From JAGQNK01 sp964573155 (GTDB lineage Bacteria; Patescibacteriota; Saccharimonadia; Saccharimonadales; JAGQNK01): a stretch of 20,722 bases of DNA. Of the stretch, positions 1 through 5,576 are shown in pieces. Position 1 is the first letter of the stretch. Each line of letters starts with the position of its first letter. The notes beneath the pieces are model-generated. The model did no database searches, had not been told where the DNA came from, and was given only the letters and a program-made list of their open reading frames with translations. The stretch covers positions 1-20,722 of the forward strand of contig CAZNIN010000013.1 of assembly GCA_964573155.1 (NCBI GenBank), written 5' to 3'. Made by a program: the position numbers and the translations under genes.

Positions 1-620
1 ATGATGGCGTGTATCGGCCGTCGCAGACTGGCGACAGCTTCGTTGAAGGTTGGATAATATTTAAACCCTCTTGTCCTGCGTCCGACAACCGCGAGGACTT
101 TTTGACCGGTACTTTTGGTGTTGCGAACCGCATCCGCCATATCTTCGCTTGCGGCAGTGTTGCCAACAATCAGCACATTGCTAATGCCGATACCATAGCG
201 GAACAGCAGTCTACGGACAATTTTTATCATAGTGCGAAAGAGCAGTAAAAAGCCAAAGCCGAGGACTAGGCCATACACCGGCACCAGTCGGGCTGGGAAT
301 AGTTCCGTATTGCTGACGAAGTCATAGCCGATAACTACCAGAATCCCCATAATCGAACCGACCAGTAGTCGCCCAAGTTCGGAAAAACGCTTCTCGAAAA
401 CTCCTTGGTTGTACAAACCAATAAAGGCGTGTACGCCGATCCACAGGGGTAAAACTGTTGCCACTGCTCGGAAATAGTCCCAAGCAGCTATCTGTACGAT
501 AAGTGATCGTTCATCAAGCTTTACGCGCAAGATATAGGCAACAGAGAAAGCGGCTAGAAGAGCAAGGAAGTCGCCGATGATGAGAAGGAGGGAGTAGGCG
601 AGTGAGGCGTTATTTTTCAT
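1..620 (-). CDS. Polyprenyl glycosylphosphotransferase (WcaJ/PglC-like), N-terminal part, truncated by window edge
   Basis: Reading the minus strand from ATG 620-618 gives about 206 codons without a stop, running off the left edge. The translation opens with a hydrophobic helix (about residues 8-30), further membrane helices near 53-70, 85-100 and 111-129, then a Rossmann-like stretch beginning VLIVGNTAASED at about 149-160. This is the layout of bacterial sugar transferases that load a hexose-1-phosphate onto undecaprenyl phosphate: membrane helices, a CoA-binding-like domain, then the catalytic domain. The catalytic C-terminus lies outside the window, so activity cannot be judged. The start is supported by an extended -10 (633-641) just upstream. 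It is divergent from an operon with GtrA-like and UppP proteins, which fits a role in lipid-linked envelope glycan synthesis. Family is fairly sure, substrate unknown. Confidence 0.8.
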   Translation of the reverse strand, partial: MKNNASLAYSLLLIIGDFLALLAAFSVAYILRVKLDERSLIVQIAAWDYFRAVATVLPLWIGVHAFIGLYNQGVFEKRFSELGRLLVGSIMGILVVIGYDFVSNTELFPARLVPVYGLVLGFGFLLLFRTMIKIVRRLLFRYGIGISNVLIVGNTAASEDMADAVRNTKSTGQKVLAVVGRRTRGFKYYPTFNEAVASLRRPIHAI

Positions 621-632
621 AGATATAGGATA

Positions 633-641
633 ATTGTACCA
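633..641 (-). promoter_or_regulatory. Extended -10 promoter for glycosylphosphotransferase gene
   Basis: On the minus strand the bases read TGGTACAAT, a TGn-extended -10 element. Only 12 nt separate the hexamer from the ATG at 620, so the transcript would start about 5-6 nt before the start codon. No convincing -35 was seen. Confidence 0.5.
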
Positions 642-675
642 TTCTTGGTTGTTGCGTACCCTTGACATGAACTTC

Positions 676-684
676 TGGTATACT
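676..684 (+). promoter_or_regulatory. Extended -10 promoter for the GtrA-to-UppP operon
   Basis: TGGTATACT is a good extended -10. A perfect TTGACA lies at 662-667, but the spacer is only 11 nt, so it is unlikely to act as the -35. The transcript would begin near 691, about 30 nt before the ATG at 721. It is divergent from the promoter at 633-641. Confidence 0.55.
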
Positions 685-720
685 TTAGCAAACAGGCGAA
701 AGCATTTAACGAAAACAAAC

Positions 721-1197
721 ATGAAATTTCGACGACTAAAGAAAAAGGAAGAACGTGAAGTTCGGCGCATCGTTGAATATTTGATTAGCGGCGGTGCTTT
801 TTTCTGGTCGGGGTACATCGTTCTCATTTCGTTGAACTGGCTACTCGGACCGGATGCTTTGTGGCTGTCGACATCTGCTTCGTATGTTGTCGGTTGGATT
901 GTGAATTATCTGCTGCAACGTTATTGGGTGTTTGATAATCCAAAATTGGCTAAGCATCAAACGGAAGTAACAGAACGCTATATCATTATCAGTGTTGTTA
1001 ATCTCGGCATTAACTACCTTATCATTAAGTTGTGGGTAGACTTCGGTTACCGCATTGAGATAGGCCCGTTTATTGCTTCTGGTTTCTTCACTGTGTGGAA
1101 TTATATCTGGTACAAGTTCTGGGTGTTTCCAGAAAAATTTCCGCGCAAACGGGTCTATGCAAGCACCAAAAAAACGCCAAAAAGGAGGAAAAGATGA
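721..1197 (+). CDS. GtrA-like four-helix membrane protein
   Basis: 158 aa. A basic N-terminus (KFRRLKKKEEREVRR) is followed by four predicted membrane helices and a very basic C-terminal tail (KKTPKRRKR). Two landmarks are typical of the GtrA/DPMS family (PF04138): VNYLLQRYWVF after helix 2 and NYIWYKFWVF after helix 4. Family members are linked to moving or modifying undecaprenyl-phosphate-linked sugars in cell-surface glycan synthesis; the exact substrate cannot be read here. I chose ATG 721 over the in-frame ATGs at 634 and 667 because the promoter -10 lies at 679-684, inside the longer versions. It is the first gene of a tight five-gene operon; its stop (1195-1197) overlaps the next start. 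Confidence 0.8.
   Translation: MKFRRLKKKEEREVRRIVEYLISGGAFFWSGYIVLISLNWLLGPDALWLSTSASYVVGWIVNYLLQRYWVFDNPKLAKHQTEVTERYIIISVVNLGINYLIIKLWVDFGYRIEIGPFIASGFFTVWNYIWYKFWVFPEKFPRKRVYASTKKTPKRRKR
1182..1188 (+). promoter_or_regulatory. Strong Shine-Dalgarno for the LexA-like gene
   Basis: AAGGAGG lies 5 nt before ATG 1194 and 8 nt before ATG 1197. It decides the start here, against an in-frame ATG at 1095 that lies deep inside the GtrA-like gene. Confidence 0.8.
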
Positions 1198-1661
1198 TGA
1201 CGCAATCTGTTCGGCCGACAAAGAAACAGCGTGAACTTTTGAGTTTCATCGAGTCATTTATCAGTGAGCATGGTTACAGCCCAAGCTATCGGGAAATTAT
1301 GAACGGCTTAAAATATACCTCGGTAGCTACAGTTGCACTACATGTCAACAATCTTATCAGGCGTGGTCACTTGCGCAAGCGCGATCGGTCTGCTCGTTCT
1401 CTGGAGGTTGTGGCGTCAACAGAAGAGGTAAAGATAAAGTCCAATGCAATCAAGCCTGGAGAGGAAAAGTGGTTGGTTGAGAAAATTGATTATCTTATCT
1501 CTCAGCTGGAGCAGCAGGCCGTCAAGGAACAGGCTCGGATTGACGAGCTCTATGTGCTCATCGGCTCACTAAGGATTCTAGGGCTTGAGGGCGCGGCCCA
1601 AAGTTTTATTCCGCGCTTGGCGGCAGTCAAGCAAACGGTTCATGATGAGGTAAAATACTAG
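1194..1661 (+). CDS. LexA-like winged-helix regulator lacking the S24 protease domain
   Basis: 155 aa (154 if the second ATG at 1197 is used). Residues about 8-75 match the LexA DNA-binding domain (PF01726): KKQRELLSFIESFISEHGYSPSYREI, then a recognition-helix region TSVATVALHVNNLIRRGHL and RSARSLEVV. In place of the LexA autoprotease (Ser-Lys dyad, Ala-Gly cleavage site) there is an approximately 75-residue helical segment, EEKWLVEKIDYLISQLEQQ onward, that could dimerise. It therefore cannot be a classical self-cleaving SOS repressor. Its start overlaps the GtrA-like stop and the ABC ATPase begins 4 nt after its end, so it may regulate this envelope operon. The target operator is not identified. 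Confidence 0.8.
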   Translation: MMTQSVRPTKKQRELLSFIESFISEHGYSPSYREIMNGLKYTSVATVALHVNNLIRRGHLRKRDRSARSLEVVASTEEVKIKSNAIKPGEEKWLVEKIDYLISQLEQQAVKEQARIDELYVLIGSLRILGLEGAAQSFIPRLAAVKQTVHDEVKY

Positions 1662-1665
1662 CATA

Positions 1666-2723
1666 ATGTCTGCAAGCATCATTCGGTTACGTAATGTTAC
1701 CAAGCTGTATGGTTCGGCGGTCGGCGTCAAACATGTTGATCTGGACGTAGCGGCAGGCACGGTAGTGGGCTTTTTGGGGCCGAATGGTGCTGGCAAATCT
1801 ACGACTATCAATATGTTGCTGGATCTTATCAGACCAACAAGTGGTTCAATTGAATTGTTTGGCCTTGACGCACAGAAGCAATCCCTGCAGATACGTCGAC
1901 GTATTGGATTTTTGGCGGGTGATATGATCATGGACAAAGATTTAACAGGTTGGCAGCAGCTACAATACTTTAGCAATCTTCGCGGAGGATATGACAAACA
2001 ATATGTTTCTGAACTGGCCGAACGACTGTCGTTTAACCTGAACCGCAAATTCAAGACTCTGTCGCGTGGCAACAGACAAAAAGTCGGTCTTATTTCTGCA
2101 CTGATGCATAAACCTGAATTACTCATCCTTGATGAGCCGACCAGTGGTCTCGATCCGCTTATTCAGGCAGAATTCAACAAGATTCTTCTGGAACATAAAA
2201 AGTCGGGCGGGACAGCATTTATTTCTTCTCACGTATTGAGCGAAGTCCAGGAGGTATGCGATGAGGTGACGTTCATACGCGAGGGTCGAATCATCGCTAC
2301 TAAACCCATAGCGGCAATTGCCAAAGAATCGCCCAAAGAGTTTTCCGTTGAGACCAATGATACTGGGCTTATGACAGCGTTGAAGAAACTAAAAGGCATG
2401 GAATTTGTCGAGTCTTCCGCCTCGAGTGCACATGGTCACTATGTGGGCGACGTCAATGATCTGATTAAGCTCCTTGCTAAGCACAAGGTCGACAGCTTAA
2501 CCCTGCAGGACGCTGAGCTCGAGTCGATTTTCATGAAATATTATGAAGGCGAGGANNNNNNNNNNNNNNNNNNNNNNNNNNNNNNNNNNNNNNNNNNNNN
2601 NNNNNNNNNNNNNNNNNNNNNNNNNNNNNNNNNNNNNNNNNNNNNNNNNNNNNNNCCCTGCAGGACGCTGAGCTCGAGTCGATTTTCATGAAATATTATG
2701 AAGGCGAGGATAGCAATGCTTAG
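1666..2723 (+). CDS. ABC transporter ATP-binding protein (interrupted by assembly gap)
   Basis: Walker A GPNGAGKST at about residues 39-47, a degenerate signature LSRGNRQKVGL, Walker B LLILDEP, D-loop SGLD and switch histidine in SSHVL mark an ABC-2 type exporter ATPase, followed by an approximately 90-residue C-terminal domain. The open frame reaches 2555, where exactly 100 N begin. The 55 bases before and after the gap are identical. If the N run and one copy are removed, the frame continues as GEDSNA and stops at TAG 2721-2723, giving 300 aa with an 8-nt overlap of the permease start. Reading straight through the Ns shifts the frame and produces a false C-terminus. The substrate is not evident; the neighbours suggest an envelope component. 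Confidence 0.9.
2501..2555 (+). repeat. 55-bp direct duplicate, left copy (assembly artefact)
   Basis: Begins CCCTGCAGGA and ends GGCGAGGA; identical over 55 bp to 2656-2710. It encodes the C-terminus of the ABC ATPase. It sits exactly at the edge of the N run, as expected of two overlapping contig ends that were not merged. Confidence 0.9.
2556..2655. other. Scaffold gap of exactly 100 N
   Basis: The round length and the identical flanks indicate a placeholder gap, not a measured one. The true gap is probably zero, and true coordinates downstream would shift left by about 155 bp. Confidence 0.95.
2656..2710 (+). repeat. 55-bp direct duplicate, right copy (assembly artefact)
   Basis: Identical to 2501-2555. 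Only with one copy removed does the ABC ATPase frame close naturally (TAG 2721-2723) next to the permease start at 2716. Confidence 0.9.
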
Positions 2724-3507
2724 GTCAGTATTTCGTAAAACATTGTATGAAAAACGCTGGCCCGTACTGTGGTGGAGTTTGGCAATGTTCCTCATGACAT
2801 TACTTGTAGTCGTTCTATTCCCAACTTTTCAGGATTCATTCGGGCAGAGCTTGCAAAATGTACCCGACTCCCTGAAACAGATACTCGGAGAAGCGAGCGA
2901 TTATCAGCGCATTGAAGGGTTCTTGCATCTTCAGGTATTTATGCAGATGATGTTTTTGACAATCATTTACGGCATCATTTTGTGCACCGGCCTGATCGCA
3001 GGCGAAGAAGGACAGGGCACCCTTCAGTCACTGTTGGCACAACCAGTAAGTCGAACAAAGGTCTATTTTCATAAAATCGCGGCCGCTTCAGTCATCCTCT
3101 GGATTGTGAATTTTGCTGTTTTTGTCGGCATCGTAATAGGCTGCTTGGTCATAGGCGAGACTCCCAACTATTGGCGCGTCTTCTTGGAGACAAACGTTAT
3201 GTGGCTGGTAGCAATGGTGTTTAGCACATTCGGCTATGCACTTGGTGCGGCACTTGGTAAGCGAGGCTTTGCCGGCGCCATAGCTGGGGCATACGCTTTC
3301 TTGGCCTATATGATAAGTTCACTTGTGACGACCGTTGACTGGTTAAAATACCCCAATTACGTTTCGCCGATAAAATACCTGGGAGAGCCGCGCATCATGG
3401 ATGCGGGCATAGACAGCGGTAACCTTATTTTGCTTATTTCTCCCTGTATTGGTCTGGTTGTTGCTGGCTGGGTGGTGTTTCGTAAGCGAGACATCTATTC
3501 GAAATGA
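2716..3507 (+). CDS. ABC-2 type transporter permease
   Basis: 263 aa with about six hydrophobic segments: a first helix near residues 17-40, then segments around 80-96, 118-145, 158-180, 186-208 and 236-255. The stretch AGEEGQGTLQSLLAQPVSRTKVYFHK is the coupling-helix region typical of ABC-2 permeases (ExxxGTL..LL..PVSR). It ends FRKRDIYSK, also typical of the family. I take ATG 2716, preceded by GAGG at 2706-2709, over the in-frame ATG at 2698, which lies inside the ATPase reading frame. It overlaps the ATPase by 8 nt and uppP by 4 nt, so the three are translationally coupled. The pair forms a homo- or heterodimeric exporter of unknown substrate. Confidence 0.87.
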   Translation: MLRSVFRKTLYEKRWPVLWWSLAMFLMTLLVVVLFPTFQDSFGQSLQNVPDSLKQILGEASDYQRIEGFLHLQVFMQMMFLTIIYGIILCTGLIAGEEGQGTLQSLLAQPVSRTKVYFHKIAAASVILWIVNFAVFVGIVIGCLVIGETPNYWRVFLETNVMWLVAMVFSTFGYALGAALGKRGFAGAIAGAYAFLAYMISSLVTTVDWLKYPNYVSPIKYLGEPRIMDAGIDSGNLILLISPCIGLVVAGWVVFRKRDIYSK

Positions 3508-4301
3508 GCACTATTGAGGCGATTATACTGGGCTTAGTTCAGGGCTTGACCGAGTTTATCCCGGTTTCGAGTTCTGGTCATCTGGTATTTCTGCACGAGT
3601 TACTCGATACGGGTAACGGCGGGTTGACGTTTGATGTCGCATTGCATGTTGGTACGCTAGGCGCGCTTGTTTTGTATTTTCACAGAGACATAAAATTACT
3701 GGCTTTGGGCATACTTGGCAAGAATGAATACACTCGTATAGCCTGGTTCATCGTATGCGCCACTATACCAGCTGTCATCTTTGGAATGCTGTTCAAGGAC
3801 AAGGCTGAGACCGTGTTTCGGTCATCACGATTAGTGGCGGTTAATCTTATCTTGTTTGCATGTATTATGCTTGCCGCGGAATGGTATGCCGGTCGTCTTC
3901 GGCGGCAAACCAACGAGCTGCGCCGGACTAGTATGGGCCAAGCTCTTGCGGTGGGCATCGCTCAGGCGCTCGCGATTATTCCGGGAGTATCACGTTCAGG
4001 AAGCACCATAACTGCCGGTTTGTTTGCAGGCTTAGACCGAGTTACTGCGACTCGATTTTCATTTTTGCTGGGCATACCTATTATGGTCGGTGCAATTACC
4101 AAAGTTTTGACTGAAGACCAAGCCACACAAATGATAAGCAGTGAGCTATTAATCTTTGCAATTGGCATGTTGACGGCACTGTTGAGCGGTATGTTTGCGA
4201 TACGGTTTTTATTGAAGTATCTCGCCAAGCACACGCTGGCAATATTCGCCTATTATCGTATTGGACTTGGTGTCTTGGTGCTGCTTATCACCAGCCTGTA
4301 G
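3504..4301 (+). CDS. uppP: Undecaprenyl-diphosphate phosphatase UppP/BacA
   Basis: 265 aa, normal family length. It removes one phosphate from undecaprenyl diphosphate, recycling the lipid carrier for peptidoglycan and other envelope glycans, and its activity underlies bacitracin tolerance. Both family signatures are present: QGLTEFIPVSSSGHL (residues 13-27, with Q13, E17, S22-S24 and H26) and PGVSRSGST (160-168, with the catalytic Arg at 164). About eight membrane segments are visible. The ATG overlaps the permease stop by 4 nt. It is the last gene of the operon and abuts, with no space, the end of the convergent gene on the other strand. Confidence 0.96.
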   Translation: MSTIEAIILGLVQGLTEFIPVSSSGHLVFLHELLDTGNGGLTFDVALHVGTLGALVLYFHRDIKLLALGILGKNEYTRIAWFIVCATIPAVIFGMLFKDKAETVFRSSRLVAVNLILFACIMLAAEWYAGRLRRQTNELRRTSMGQALAVGIAQALAIIPGVSRSGSTITAGLFAGLDRVTATRFSFLLGIPIMVGAITKVLTEDQATQMISSELLIFAIGMLTALLSGMFAIRFLLKYLAKHTLAIFAYYRIGLGVLVLLITSL

Positions 4302-5249
4302 TTAGCCCTCTACACGTACATTGTCAGACGCTATGCCGAGTGCTTTTGCGAGTATGTGGCTTTGCCATTCCTGTACACGTCGTGCGTCTTCAGAAGTCTC
4401 TACCTCTGTTAGGCCGCCGATTTCAACAAATGGCTCACCGCCGTCTCTCCCGTCCCACATAACAATAGGCAGCACGAGACCACGCTTGACAATATCAAGC
4501 GTACCTTTGCCGACCTTACCCATAGTTACGTGTGATGGACGATGGCTGTCATCATAGGTAACTGCGTCTGTCTTGCCAGACCACGCAATGTTGAGCGACT
4601 TGCCGAGTTTATGGCGCAGGACTTTGTGTAGGAGGTCTTCGCCTAACCAGGTATGGACCTCTCGGCGCATATTGCGGTTATTGGTATCGATAAGTCCCCG
4701 GTCTATATCCAGGTCGTCAATAGTCTGAGTGCGTGGGAAGCTCATAAAGACGTGACCGCCCTTTTCGACTACTTCTGATGCAGCCATACCGAAAGCGCCG
4801 ATGGTTGTGACGCCTCGGCTGATCACCAGCCCGTTCTGGTGTTGCCACGTGTCTTGATCCAGATGTTCGCTCCAAGCGGCTGTCCATATGGCTATGTCTT
4901 CGATAGTGCCGTGGTTGGATACCGGAAAGATATTAATACCTTTGTGGTCAAGCAGAAAACGAGCCGTTTTAGTAAGGGCTGATTGTCGTGCTAATTCTTC
5001 GCGTGTGCGCAGGAACAGGTCGCGTCGTGCGGTTGACGCGAGAGCTGCGACCTCACCATCGGCTACTGGTGCAGGCTCAAGATGTGTTGTTTCGAGCATT
5101 TGCGATGGGTGTGCTGCTGGGTCGAACTCAAGAGGGCTAAAAAGCCCGCCAGAGGCATGAATATGTTTGAGCGTTGTTTCCGCCAGCGTGTCATGAATTT
5201 CCTTACGGTCTTCGTAGGAAAGCTTTTCATAGTCAAAGTCCCGCAACAT
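4302..5249 (-). CDS. Uncharacterised protein with HX4D acyltransferase-like motif
   Basis: 315 aa, no clear signal peptide or strong membrane helix. Residues 108-121 read FPVSNHGTIEDIAI. The NHGTIED segment (112-118, H113 and D118) matches the NHX4D catalytic motif of PlsC/LPLAT glycerolipid acyltransferases, preceded by the usual hydrophobic strand. About 55 residues on, MSFPRTQT (169-176) sits where the FPEGTRS substrate motif is expected, and RGLVLPIVMW falls where the family has its vPVxi strand. I infer a divergent lysophospholipid acyltransferase-like enzyme; the Glu and Gly of FPEG are not kept, so activity is uncertain. The N-terminal 90 residues are unlike the family. It is monocistronic, with an extended -10 11 nt before its ATG. 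Confidence 0.6.
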   Translation of the reverse strand: MLRDFDYEKLSYEDRKEIHDTLAETTLKHIHASGGLFSPLEFDPAAHPSQMLETTHLEPAPVADGEVAALASTARRDLFLRTREELARQSALTKTARFLLDHKGINIFPVSNHGTIEDIAIWTAAWSEHLDQDTWQHQNGLVISRGVTTIGAFGMAASEVVEKGGHVFMSFPRTQTIDDLDIDRGLIDTNNRNMRREVHTWLGEDLLHKVLRHKLGKSLNIAWSGKTDAVTYDDSHRPSHVTMGKVGKGTLDIVKRGLVLPIVMWDGRDGGEPFVEIGGLTEVETSEDARRVQEWQSHILAKALGIASDNVRVEG

Positions 5250-5260
5250 GAGTGTTTTTT

Positions 5261-5269
5261 AGTATAGCA
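5261..5269 (-). promoter_or_regulatory. Extended -10 promoter for the acyltransferase-like gene
   Basis: On the minus strand the sequence is TGCTATACT, 11 nt from the ATG at 5249. The predicted transcript starts about 5 nt before the start codon, with no Shine-Dalgarno. Confidence 0.55.
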
Positions 5270-5320
5270 AACAACAAGACGGGCGTGTACAAAACTACTA
5301 CATATAGCGTGGTGTTTCTA

Positions 5321-5329
5321 TGCTATAGT
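5321..5329 (+). promoter_or_regulatory. Extended -10 promoter driving the cobalamin riboswitch operon
   Basis: TGCTATAGT. A start point 7 nt downstream (about 5336) falls exactly at the 5' side of the first riboswitch helix, which supports both calls. No good -35 is present. Confidence 0.6.
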
Positions 5330-5335
5330 ACTAGT

Positions 5336-5495
5336 ACTTAAAAATTTGTGCTGGAAGCAGGTGAGAATCCTGCACTGTGCCGCAACGGTAAGAAGAAGCA
5401 AGTGCCTATCTTTTCATTATAACATGAAAATTAGTGTCTTGTCAAGTCAAGTCCGATACAGCATGCAAGTAAGCTCTGTGATACCTATCGCAGAG
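5336..5495 (+). promoter_or_regulatory. Cobalamin (B12) riboswitch aptamer
   Basis: The conserved core is present in order: GGAAGCAGGTGAGAATCC (5353-5370), then CTGTGCCGCAACGGTAA, a variable arm with hairpin TTTTCAT...ATGAAAA (5411-5430), and the B12 box AGTCCGATACAGCATGC (5450-5466). CTTA (5336-5339) can pair with TAAG (5470-5473) and GTGCTG with CAGCAT, closing the aptamer. A hairpin at 5474-5495 (CTCTGTGAT/ATCGCAGAG, loop ACCT) stands where the kissing-loop partner is expected. The family (Rfam cobalamin) binds adenosyl-, methyl- or hydroxocobalamin and usually lowers expression of B12 uptake, synthesis or B12-replacing genes. Here the downstream genes are none of those I recognise. Confidence 0.93.
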
Positions 5496-5541
5496 ACTCC
5501 CGAGCAGGAGCAATGACGGCTGGATTTGTGGCCTGAAATTC

Positions 5542-5576
5542 ACCCTCGCTCGGGAACATAAGAGTGAGGGTTTTTG
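5542..5576 (+). terminator. Riboswitch expression-platform hairpin (terminator and/or RBS sequestor)
   Basis: ACCCTCGCTC (5542-5551) pairs over 10 bp, with one G-U, with GAGTGAGGGT (5562-5571), followed by TTTTT. The 3' arm holds the GAGG Shine-Dalgarno-like bases and the TTG start of the next gene follows at once, so the hairpin could stop transcription or hide the ribosome site. An alternative pairing exists: TCCCGAGC (5498-5505) is perfectly complementary to GCTCGGGA (5548-5555), which would break the hairpin. Confidence 0.75.

Noticed and set aside
9..248. Plus-strand ORF of 79 codons at the left edge
   Set aside because: It is a shadow of the minus-strand glycosylphosphotransferase, whose frame stays open over all 620 bases and shows family motifs.
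662..684. Perfect TTGACA as the -35 of the GtrA operon
   Set aside because: The spacer to TATACT is only 11 nt, too short for a sigma-70 promoter; the extended -10 suffices.
634..720. Longer N-terminus of the GtrA-like protein from ATG 634 or 667
   Set aside because: The promoter -10 at 679-684 lies inside this extension and the added residues are unlike the family.
2556..2691. ABC ATPase frame continuing through the Ns to 2691
   Set aside because: The 155-nt artefact (100 N plus a duplicate 55 bp) shifts the frame; the residues after the Ns are an out-of-frame reading of the duplicate.
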